Assembly (NCBI RefSeq): GCF_040869045.1 | Contig: NC_090319.1 | Coordinates: forward strand, 234,353,832 to 234,417,831 | DNA from: Eurosta solidaginis | Lineage: Eukaryota; Arthropoda; Insecta; Diptera; Tephritidae | Direction: 5' to 3' | DNA: 64,000 nt | Shown: positions 32,640 through 42,669 of the stretch, piece by piece | Layout of the letters: every line of letters begins with the position of its first letter | Position numbering within the stretch: the first letter of the stretch is position 1 | The notes under the pieces: model-generated | The model's database searches: none | What the model was told of the DNA's origin: nothing | The model's input: the letters and a program-made list of their open reading frames with translations, nothing else | Position numbers and translations under genes: made by a program

Positions 32640-33560
32640 TATTTAGCAGGCACCAGACAACACTCAGCCAAAGGCCCCAAAATTCCGGCTGGTATGGCGC
32701 CCAGCAGAACCTTTGGGACCACGTCGGCACCGATCACCAATTGGACCGGGGCAGCGATGTAGAACCGCGGGTCTGCGAGCCTGAGGTTTGCGTATGGTAT
32801 GGCTGCCGTGACGTCAAGGCTTTTCAGAGGAGTTTGCTCTGGAACTGTGGCTACGCCACAGCATAGGTCGTGACGGTTGCCGTCTGCCCATGCTTGCCCC
32901 GCAGCTTGATGAAGCACCCACGCTGATCGCCCACAACCGTCACCTCGAGGCGGAGTTGGCGGACAAGTTCCTCTGCGATAATGGACGTCGCAGCGCATGG
33001 GTCGAGAAGACCTCGCACCAAGTGCAAACGTCCACCCGACTCGACCCTAACGACGGCGGCGGGTGCAACCGACGTGAGGCACTGGATCAACCGCGTCGGT
33101 GCGCGTGGGTTGACAACCGCTCCATCCCGGAAACCACTAGTTGGACGGAGGTGGAATGCGGATGATTCCACTCTCCCTTCTTTACGACTGTGATGTGCAT
33201 GCTGCCTACGTCGATTTTTCTTCCTATTCTCCTGCTCCTCTGGTTGGAAAGTTTTCATTTCCAATCCGCTTGCGATCACCTCGTGCCTGAGTAGAGGGCG
33301 AAAACTGCGCGGTTGGAAACTTTTAATTTCCAATCCGCTCGTATAAGGTTGGTAGAATGCCGATGATTCCACTCCACTTGAGACCCCCGGGCGGAAAGCA
33401 GACGTTTCCGCTCCAGAGGACTCTGTTTCGACCTCGAATGCATCGATGGAGAGGGTGTCGCTTTCCTCGGTGGTTTTTATCGACGTAACGAGCGTATTTC
33501 GGTTGGCGAGCAATTCTGATAAGGTAAATGTGAACTTCACCTTATAAGGGGTTGTTGGTG
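32640..33560 (-). pseudogene. BEL/Pao gag-protease fragment (second BEL copy)
   Basis: The minus strand encodes RLHLVRGLLDPCAATSIIAEEL at about 33,000, then in another frame IPYANLRLADPRFYIAAPVQLVIGADVVPKVLL...GPLAECC (32,840-32,650). These are the conserved blocks of the BEL/Pao aspartic protease region (DUF1758-type). DPCAA stands where D(S/T)G would be, a variant seen in some BEL elements. Upstream (33,500-33,190) is a repetitive linker with five imperfect copies of a VESSAF / LEIKSFQP motif separated by Pro/Ser. The gene is frameshifted and cut at 32,640 by the Helentron-type element. RT and integrase are absent. Confidence 0.7.
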
Positions 33561-33741
33561 GAAGCAGGATAATGTATGCGAAATATAAATACACGATAGC
33601 TGTATTGTATTGTAATATACTTAATTGATATTGAGTTGTTTTACAAATGATATCCTCGGACCCCCAAGACAGAAACAACGCCAAACCATACATAAACCAG
33701 AAAAAATTTTCTAAAACAATGTCTAATTTATATATTTCCAA

Positions 33742-35608
33742 GCATTTATATCATCTATTTTTGATTACTAACTAGTTTCTCAAAATAAATGACTATGTCA
33801 TGCTTTTCCATATGTGAAGCATGTAGCCTTACGGATGATTGCTGATGTGTCAACACCCTTATGCTACCGTACTAGTGTATCGATTGTTTGCAATATCGAT
33901 ATATTGCATGTATCACTAACTTCAGTTCCGAAATAATTAATGAAAATGAAAAACGAAAAAAAACGTGGGGCGTATGAGTTTTCCTTAAACCTGTAATTTT
34001 AGTTAGTGCGTGTGCGGGCGAGTAATATAAATCGCAGGCATTTGACGCTTCCGTCGTTAATTTGTGATGAGTGAAAATAAAAAGAGAGGATAAAAAATGT
34101 GTTAATGAAGACCTATGAAAGGTCACACGGTAATTGTGCAGTTTAGGAGCCCCACCCTAATTGGGCGTTTTTGTTTTTTTTTTTGAGTGAGGTATCAAAA
34201 GACGCGTATTCACGTCTAGATCAAGAATCCGAAAGCGGAAGTTACCCGTTTAAAAGTTATGCGCGAAAAACTGGTTCTTCTTGTACATATTGTTCCCGCA
34301 CATTTACAATATTTTAAGCGCACAAATCACATCCTGTTTTGTTTTTCGATAGATTAATACAATTTGATATTCACGAATTAGTGAAAAAAATTTGTCTAAT
34401 TTCTCTAATTATTATGCAATTAGGTAATAAAAATACAAAAAATACACTCTAATCACTTGATTCGTTGTTGAAGAAAAACACCTGATGGTGAAGAGTGCTG
34501 CCAGATGAGCAATAATAGAAATTAACTGAACAAGAAATTACTCTTGCTTTTCTCAAGTCATCTGCGTAGAACACCCTTAGCCGACCCAACACCGGCTGCG
34601 CCATGCACAGTAATTCTGCGTAGAACACCTTTCTGCATAGGCGGCCTTCGGCTACCGCCACGGTTATATCACACACCCGGACTCGGCATGGCGTAGCCCA
34701 AGGTTATTTTTTATAAGCGCGGCCGAAGGCCGCGTATGCATGCGATCGTATGGTGTTACAATATAGTACGGTGTGCAGTGATTTTTTTTAATGTGGAAAG
34801 AGAAAATTTTTTTTTGTTTGTGTTTTTTTTTTTTGTTTTGAGTTTTTTGCTTCGAAAAGCAAAAAGCTAAATTGTATTGATTGCAATATGTTAAATTAGG
34901 GTGTCCGACATTTCTCCTAAATTTTTTCTTTGTTAGAAAATTTTTGTTCTTTGTTTTTTTTTTTTATTGTTCAGTATTTAAAAAAAACTGTTTACTTCGA
35001 ATAGTAAAAAGGAATTGTGTTATGTGCCGTGCATTATATTAGGGTGTCCTTAATTGAAAATTTTTCATTTCCGTTTTTTACTTATTTTATTTTTGTTTTT
35101 AATTCTATTGTGATAAAAACGGGTGTATGCAATGGAATTGGCAGCGATTCTATTTAATTTAAGTTACGTTGCCTTTGCCATTGTACTATCCTTTTTTTTC
35201 GTTTCTTCATAACAAAAATAAAAAGTTATATTTATGTGAGCACCCTTATATATAATGCATTAGGCAAAAAGAACAAAGGAAAAATTTATTTGAGGGAAAT
35301 TTCAGGGTTGAATATGTGGTTTGCGAACCCACGTTTTTTTTTGATTGCCCAAGCAGACCCGAAAATTTTTCCTTCATGAGTCCATGCAGTCCAATGCACA
35401 TAGTCATTATGTACATGTCTGTGCACATGTTTTCGGTGGCGACTACCCAGTGATAACCTCACTTGGTAGTGAGTGTGTAAAAACGCATTAAAAAAATTGA
35501 AAATTTAATAATAAAATGTGTTCATCAATTGTAGCAAAATATTGTTGATTTTGTAAATGAAAATTACACCACCCATGTGCGCAAGCATGTACATGTACAT
35601 ATGTAACA
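33742..35608. other. Non-coding stretch, probably including the BEL 3' LTR
   Basis: No gene was seen. In minus-strand sense, TGTTACATATGTACATG begins at 35,608 right after the BEL pol tail and could start its 3' LTR. A TATATATAAG box lies at about 35,247-35,258 on the minus strand. 34,720-34,735 is a perfect hairpin, GCGGCC/GGCCGC. CTGCGTAGAACACC repeats at about 34,561 and 34,615, and TTAGGGTGTCC at 34,897 and 35,039. The LTR cannot be confirmed, as its partner would lie near the assembly gap. Confidence 0.35.
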
Positions 35609-35739
35609 TTAGGCTGGATCAAAAAAAGAAATTTATGTTTCCACTATGAGTTTGTTGTAGTTGCTTCGTTTTGGTTAGGAGCAGTTTTTAATGTTGTGTG
35701 GAAGTTTTGTGACTCCAATTGTGGCGTTACTGCTGAAGA

Positions 35740-36946
35740 TTAGGGTCTGTCGTGTTTTCGGTTTCCGCGGTCCGCGCTGTCTTGTTACTTATCCCCTTTC
35801 AGTCCTTATATCCACAACGCGAACGCGATTGTCTGAACCGGGGTGTAACTTGGCCACACGCCCCAATCTCCATTCGTTGGGAGGAAGATTGTCTTCCCGT
35901 ATAACCACCATATCTCCGACTTGCAGATTTGATTTAGGATGCTTCCATTTTATCCTTTTCTGAAGTTCCGGAAGATATTCCGATTTCCATCTTCTGCAGA
36001 AGTTTTGATGTAACGCCTTGAGTTTCTGCAGGCGATTGACTATTGAGGCAGAATTTTCATCAACGCTGTGCTAATAGGTGTCCTCCAATAAGAAAGTGTC
36101 CTGGTGTTAGAGGCTCAAGGTCAGATGGTTCATTTGAAGCGGGGCTAAGAGGACGAGAATTGAGACATGACTCAATTCTACATAACAGTGTGTTAAATTC
36201 CTCAAAAGTGAATTTGTTGTTTAATGCCTTTTTTTTGAAGTGGAGTTTAGGGCTTTTCACTCTCGCTTTCCATAGTCCCCCCATGTGTGGAGCTCTTGCT
36301 GGTATGAAATGTAAATTTAATGCCTGATGGGAATATTTTGACAGGGTTTGTTTCTTGCATCGGCAAGAAATTTCTTAAATTCCGTTTTTAATGCACGTGA
36401 TGCACCGACAAAATTTGTTCCATTGTTCGAATAAATGTTTCTTGGACACCCTCGTCTAGCCACGAATATTGAAGGAGTGGCTAGGAATGAGGAAGTTCTC
36501 AAATCACTAGTGGCTTCTAAATGTATGGCCTTAGTAGAAAAGCAAACGAATAGACAAACGTAACCCTTTGAGGTACGCCACCCCCGTCCACTGTAACTTT
36601 TAATGTCGAAAGGCCCTGCGAAATCTACCCCTATATTGGTAAATGCACGCGAAAAAGTGGTACGTTCTTGAGGTAGAATTCCCATGAGTTGACTTTGAGA
36701 TCGTTTTTTGAAGATCGTGCATATCTTACTATTATGAATTACGGATCGCATCATGGTTTTAACTTTTGGTATCCAGTATTGAGTTCTAATGATGCGCAGC
36801 ATTAATTGGTTTTCACCATGGAGGGAAATTTCATGGACAAATTGAACATAAATACGAGTAAACCTACAATCGTACGGAAGTATTATGGGGTGGCGTTCAG
36901 ATTCTTTAGTATCTTTGGATGCACCAAGTCGTCCACCCGTTTTCAC
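35740..36946 (-). pseudogene. BEL/Pao integrase and C-terminal (DUF5641-type) region
   Basis: The minus strand gives the zinc-binding block FVHEISLHGENQLMLRIIRTQYWIP, then GVDFAGPFDIKS (catalytic Asp), VCLFVCFSTKAIHLEATSDL and RRGCPRNIYSNNGTNFVGA (36,946-36,320). At 36,284-36,060 it continues LNSRPLSPASNEPSDLEPLTPGHFLIG, and down to about 35,790 the terminal domain reads LQVGDMVVIREDNLPPNEW. Short frameshifts separate the blocks. This is the end of the pol of the BEL element that hosts the nested insertions. Confidence 0.85.
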
Positions 36947-37323
36947 TACTTCGTCTTCATCAAGATATGGAATGGAGAAAGTATTTCGCTTTTAGATCCA
37001 ATTGATGTTTTGGATTGCAAGCTTGACATTTCTGATCCGTAATGTTGCTTTTAAGCAAGTTTTATTAAAGGGGTCGTTGTAGCTTTAATTCCATCTGAGG
37101 AAATTAAATAGGATTCAGGTTGACCACAATGTTTATTTTTAGAATGCGTCCTATGAAAAAACGTGAACATGTATGATATGACCCTTAAAGCCCTAGGAAG
37201 ATTTGAAAACCTATCGAGAATATCATTGATATTGCTTGAAATAGCGGTTGATGAACTTCCAACTTTGTCGATAATTTTTGTAATTCGATGCGCAACGAAA
37301 GTTGATCATGAGCACGGAGGTTT

Positions 37324-37900
37324 TCATATGCAGGCCAGCACGATTTTCGAATCTGTCCACAGGTGAATGTTTTGTTGACCTAAATCAAGGTTGGCGCAGA
37401 TAAATTCAGTTATCTCCGCTAATAATACTGCTCCGCAAAGTTCCAGTCGAGGAAGTGCGGTGGTTTTGACTGGAGCTACTCTTGTTTTTGCCAAAAGTGG
37501 ATTCACCAGTGTAGCGTCGTTGTTTTCCACTCTCAAGTATACGGCTGCATCATACGCTTTCTCAGAGGCATCACAGAATCCCTGGATTTCGACCTTTTCT
37601 GTTGGAGAAAAGGCTTCCCATCGCGGTATTCGTATTTTGTCGATCTCCTTGTACGTATTCGTAAAATTTCTCCACCTGTCTAATGTTGAAGGCGAAACGG
37701 TTTCATTCCAGCCAGTACCTTCTAACCAGATATTCTGCATGATAATTTTCGCCACTATAATTTTTGGAGCTAGTCACCCTAATGGGTCAAAGAGTTTTGC
37801 GATAGTAGATAGTATCGCTCGTTTTGTGGGCTCGGTGTTTTCTTCTATAGGTTTCGCTATGAAGTAAAACTGATCGGAATGAGCGTTCCACCGAGTGCTT
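37324..37900 (-). pseudogene. BEL/Pao RNase H region
   Basis: The minus strand reads KRAILSTIAKLFDPLG, then a stop where Trp or Leu is expected (about 37,775), then LAPKIIVAKIIMQNIWLEG...VEIQGFCDASEKAYDAAVYLRV...TALPRLELCGAVLLAE and HLWTDSKIVLA. FCDASE and WTDS carry the RNase H acidic residues. It lies between RT and integrase as expected. Confidence 0.85.
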
Positions 37901-38020
37901 TTACACTACATGAATCTTCAAATTCTAAGAAATCTTCGCTCAGCAGATGAGCTTTGGAATTACCCTGTAATATTTCACTGGAATTTTAAGTCCATTTTCT
38001 TAATGGAAAACCAGCTGAAC

Positions 38021-38880
38021 TTAAAACCTCTGAAATTTCATCTCTTGCTCTGATCGCAGATGCATAGTATGCCCTCCCGAAAGAACGTCGTCGACGTACA
38101 TATTTTTTTGTAGGATATTTGCGCCGATTGGATGAGAATTTTTGGAATCATCAGCCAGTTTAAGTAAAGTCCTTATTGCTAGATAAGGAGCACAATTGAT
38201 ACCAAATGTCACTGTTTTGAGCTCATACAGACTGAATTGATCATCTGGACTTGAGCGGAAAACTATTCTTTGGTATCTTGTATGATTATCATGTACTAGG
38301 ATTTGCCTATACATCTTCTCAATATCGCTATTGAAGACGTGTCTGAAAAGTAGCCAGCGAAGAATTAATGTTGGTAGATCAACCTGAAACACAGGACAAG
38401 GAAGAAGAACATCGTTCAGGCTGACACCATTTGAAGTACGCGAAGAAGCATTAAAAACAACTCTAACTTTGGTAGAGATACTTTCTTCTTTTATTACCGT
38501 TTGATGTGGTAAATAGTAATTATCGACTGGATTGGCCGATTGAATTGAATATAATTTTGACATATGCCCCATAGTCTCGTATTCTAGTATGACTCTATTG
38601 TATTCTTTCTGTAAATCCAGATTTTTTCTAATTCGGGTCTCATTTTTATATAATTGGGAGCACGCTATTCTTAATGATGGATCTAGATTTATCTCTCCTG
38701 GGAATTCTGACCTGAACTGAAGCGACCCAATGTATCTTCCGTCAGAATTCCGCTGCGTTATGCGTTGATATAATTCCTCACAAAATGTGTCTTCTAATGT
38801 GGAGGCTTTAGCTTTCGGCGTGCCTTCGAGCTCCCAAAATGACCTTAACTGCTTATCTAAACCCACTTCATTGTAAAATG
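38021..38880 (-). pseudogene. BEL/Pao reverse transcriptase
   Basis: Order on the minus strand: LRSFWELEGTPK, HQTVIKEESISTKVRVVFNASS, ILRWLLFRHVFNSDIEKMYRQI (palm Asp), YELKTVTFGINCAPYLAIRTL and QKNMYVDDVLSGG (catalytic box intact). After LRSEQEM the frame ends at 38,021. The RT block is well kept, but neighbouring domains are out of frame. Confidence 0.88.
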
Positions 38881-39856
38881 ATACCCGATTATGATTGGTT
38901 GAACTGGCTGCATCAGCACGACCAGTCAGTATCCAACCAAAGACAGTTTCTTGAGCTAAAATAGTGCTAAGAATATTTTTTTGATACCGTCTTATATGAT
39001 TTGCGGATAAATATCCCCGCCCAGAACAAGATCAACTGGCTCATTCACGAAGAAACGTTTATCCGCAAGCACGAGATCAGGGAATGCTTGTTGTGTTAAT
39101 GCACTAACATCGCATGTTGGCAAATTATCTGTCAAATGTGGTAGAACTAGAACTAAAGCGTCAATAGAAATTAGTGGGTCAACTGAGGATCGCAACTGAA
39201 TGGCGCATGACTCTTTTACCTGCGCAGAAATTGAATTATTTATGCCCGGGTTTCATTTTTATAGAATTGAGAGCACGAGCACGCTATTCATAATGATGGA
39301 CATAGATTTATCACTCCTGGGAATTCTGACCTGACGGAAGCGATCCAATGTATCTTCCGTCAGAATTCCGCTGCGTTGTGCGTTGATACAATTCCTCAAA
39401 AAATGTGTCTTCTAATGTGGAGGCTTTAGCTTTCGGCGTGTCTTCGAGCTCCTAATATGATCTTCACTTCATTGTAAAATGATACCCGATTATGATTGGT
39501 TGGACTGGCTGCATCAGCACGACCAGTCAGTATCCAACCAAAGAAAGTTTCTTGAGCTAAAATAGTGCTAAGATTTTTTTTTTGATACCGTCTAATATGA
39601 TTTGCGGATAAATATCCCCGCCCAGAACAAGATCAACTGGCTCATTCACGAAGAAACTTTTATCCGCAAGCACGAGATCAGGGAATGCTTGTTGTGCTAA
39701 TGCACTAACATCACATGTTGGCAAGTTACCTGTGAAATGTGGTAGAACTAGAACTAAAGCGTCAATAGAAATTAGTGTGTCAACTGGGGACCGCAACTGA
39801 AAGGCGCATGGCTCTTTTACCTGCGCAGAAACTGAGTTATTGATGCCCGAAACTTG
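38635..39856 (-). repeat. ~610-bp tandem duplication inside the BEL element
   Basis: 38,635-39,247 is repeated with about 90% identity at 39,249-39,856. Each copy has the protease end (SIDALVLVLPH, LVLADK, PVDLVLGGDIYPQI) plus the RT start. The copy next to intact RT is the downstream one on the minus strand. Confidence 0.85.
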
Positions 39857-40026
39857 AGCATGCATCTTTCGAGTTGGCAGATTGATTCTACGTCTGTCTG
39901 AGTGTTTCAGTGATAAAAGAGCATTCAGATCCCGAATCTATGAGAGTTCTGGCCGAAAAATCTGTACCATTATACTGAATGGTGACGCGAGCTGTGCCTA
40001 GTAAAACACCTTTACTGGTATTAATA
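39557..40026 (-). pseudogene. BEL/Pao aspartic protease
   Basis: Right against the Penelope insertion, the minus strand reads GVLLGTARVTIQYNG, RTLIDSGSECSF (active-site DSG), then SPVDTLISIDALVLVLPHFTGNLP, FPDLVLADKSFFVNEPVDLVLGGDIYPQII. The first part is in another frame from the second. It links the gag at 51.6-52.1 kb to the pol at 38 kb across the insertion. Confidence 0.8.
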
Positions 40027-40099
40027 AAATTAGATTTTATTTATTTGTAAAAGCTTTTTGGTCGTTCAATTTAAAGCAAAAACATTAGTTTTCTTTTTT

Positions 40100-40143
40100 T
40101 CTCCGACGCGTTTCGACACGTTATTGTGTCTTCTTCAGGGAGA
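40100..40143 (-). ncRNA. Hammerhead ribozyme, 3' end of the Penelope-like element
   Basis: Minus-strand order: helix I arm TCTCC, CTGAAGA, one unpaired A, helix II GACAC/GTGTC with loop AATAAC, GAAA, then the self-complementary ACGCGT followed by C and the helix I arm GGAGA. All stems pair perfectly. The palindromic helix III of three pairs suggests action as a dimer, as described for Penelope-type hammerheads. Confidence 0.8.
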
Positions 40144-40326
40144 CTATGTATTTATTTTGACAAGAAAACATAATTAGAAAATATTTTTCTAAATTATAGT
40201 ACATACATACCATAACATAAATTGTAGACTGCAAATTAACTACACATTTTTACAAAAATATACACATTTAACATAAACAAAATTTTTACATTTAAAAAAC
40301 CATCTACACTCTATCCCAGCTGTTCG

Positions 40327-40694
40327 TCAATTGTTGGTTATCACACATTTGTATGCACATCTGATATTATCTACATCCTCTTTGTATTTCAATTCATTAT
40401 TTATCTGCTGTTGGATTCGAAGCCCTTCCAACGTTAATCTTTTGTTTATTTTGCTTTCCACATCTATTATTCGTGTATTGTCGAAATCAGTTGAGTGATC
40501 GAATTTGTTGATGTGCTGCGCCAAGGCTGTCGTCATCCTTCTATTTTTTGCTTCTGCTTTATGTTCGCCTATTCTCACTCCCAAAGCTCGCTTCGTTGTT
40601 CCTATATATATTTTGTCGCAGGGTTCGCTTTCTTTGCCATTAAATTTAATTTCATAAATAACGTTGTGTTGTTGTTCCTTTTTATAATCAGTTG
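40327..40694 (-). pseudogene. Penelope-like GIY-YIG endonuclease domain
   Basis: The minus strand encodes HNVIYEIKFNG, CDKIYIGTTKRALGVRIGEHK (the GIY-YIG core with its Arg), ALAQHINKFDHSTDFDNTRIID and LTLEGLRIQQ (candidate catalytic Glu), ending in a stop at 40,327. It is the C-terminal domain that nicks the target DNA. The frame to its N-terminal side is cut at about 40,694 by Helentron-type copy A, whose sequence contributes a chance extension (the residues before YKKEQQ). The rest of the gene is at 47.16-48.43 kb. Confidence 0.88.
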
Positions 40695-41956
40695 AGCAGA
40701 GCTCACAGAGTATATTAACTTTGATTGGATAACGGTTGGTTGTACAGGTATAAAGGAATCGAGATAGATATAGACTTCCATATATCAAAATCGTCAGTAT
40801 CGAAAAAAAATTTGATTGTCCGTCCGTCTGTCCGTTAACACGATAACTTGAGTAAATTTCGAGGTATCTTGATGAAATTTGGTATGTAGGTTCCTGGGCA
40901 CTAATCTCAGATCGCTATTTAAAATGAAATATATCGGACAATAACCACGCCCACTTTTTCGATATCGAAAATTTCGAAAAATCGAAAAAGTTCGATAATT
41001 CATTACCAAATACGGATTAAGCGATGAAACTTGGTAGGTGAGTTGAACTTATGACGCAGGATAGAAAACTAGTAAAATTATGGACAATGGGCGTGGCACT
41101 GCCCACTTTTAAAAGAAGGTAATTTAGAAGTTTTGCAAGCTGTAATTTGGCAGTCGTTGAAGATATCATGATGAAATTTGGCAGGAACGTTACTCTTATT
41201 ACTATATGTCTGCTTAATATTAGCAAAATCGGAGAACGACCACGCCCACTTTTTAAATAATTTTTTTTTTAAATTCAAATTTTAAAAGAAAAGTTAATAT
41301 CTTTACAGTATATAAGTAAATTATGTCAACATTCAACTCCAGTAATGATATGTTGCAACAAAATACAAAAATAAAAGAAAATTTCAAAATGGGCGTGGCT
41401 CCGCCCTTTTTCATTTAATTTGTCTAGGATAATTTTAATGCCATAAGTCGAACAAAAATTTACCAATCCTTGTGAAATTTGGTGGGGGCTTAGATTCTAG
41501 GACGGTAACTGTTTTCTGTGAAAAAGGGCGAAATCGGTTGAAGCCACGACCAGTTTTTATACACAGTCGACCGTCTGTCCTTCCGCTCGGCCGTTAACAC
41601 GATAACTTGAGCAAAAATCGATATATCTTTACTAAACTCAGTTCACGTTCTTATCTGAACTCACTTTGTATTGGTGTAAAAAACGGCCGAAATCCAACTA
41701 TGAACACGCCTACTTTTTCGATATCGAAAATTACGAAAAATGAAAAAAATGCCATAATTATATACCAAATATGAAAAAAGGGATGAAACATGGTAATTGT
41801 ATTGGTCTATTGACGCAAAATATAACTTTAGAAAAAAACTTGGTAAAATGGGTATGACACCTACCATATTAAGTAGAAGAAAATGAAAAAGTTTTGCAAG
41901 GCGAAATCAAAAGCCCTTGGAAGCTTGGAAGGAATACTGTTCGTGGTATTACATAT

Positions 41957-42555
41957 TGTAACGAATTTTCTTGTAAATCCTCTTATTTGCAATCCTCTGC
42001 TAAGTTCGAATCACTAAACTGTTGAATAAATAACTCCAATTTGTAATAATGCAAAATGGCCTTTATTAAAGTACTTCACAATAACAAACTGTGCAACGAA
42101 TAGCTTGCTTAATAACCACACTGATTGATAGCTCAATAAAACTCTACTATTCAAAATAACACTGCTATTGCTCGCTAGATATCGTCTTAATCAAACTGCT
42201 TGACAACTCAAATCAAACTGAATTACTTCTTACTCGCCTGCCCCGCTTTTATAGTTTACGCTGCATACTTCTAGGCTCTTCGATTTCCAGAAGTTACTAG
42301 TTAGTTCGGCTACAAAATCGCCAGCCACAACAACGTGCACAAATTATTGCTCTCTCTTGTGACAACTCAAATAAGATATATGCATGTGTTTGTGCATTGC
42401 CGCTCCGCTGCTCGTATACGTACATATGTGTAGACGCAATTATTTATTCGTTTATGTAGATACATAATGATTGAATTATTGATGTGCATTCACGTCACTG
42501 GTTAGCATCGGCTTAGAGACGATAGCATCGTTCAGTGCTGCTAACATTCGTTACA
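41957..42555 (-). repeat. 3' LTR of the young LTR element
   Basis: 599 bp, TG...CA ended, about 99% identical to the 5' LTR at 44,975-45,573. Confidence 0.93.
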
Positions 42556-42669
42556 CTGCCCTCCACCTAAGTCTAATCGTCCCGATCAGATAAATCTCCA
42601 GATGAACCACCTTTCTATTTCGTGGTTTCCCAATGGTTTGTATGCGGTAGATGGAATTACTGATCTTCT

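Noticed and set aside
33560..33741. Hydrophobic N-terminus (LDIVLENFFWFMYGLALFLSW) as a membrane domain of the BEL fragment
   Set aside because: It lies in AT-rich sequence upstream of the recognisable linker and has no family match; more likely read-through of non-coding DNA.
40695..40788. N-terminal extension MIYGSLYLSRFLYTCTTNR on the Penelope endonuclease (also seen before the RT at 48.5 kb)
   Set aside because: It is the terminal sequence of the Helentron-type element read in frame by chance; the same residues appear at both insertion sites.
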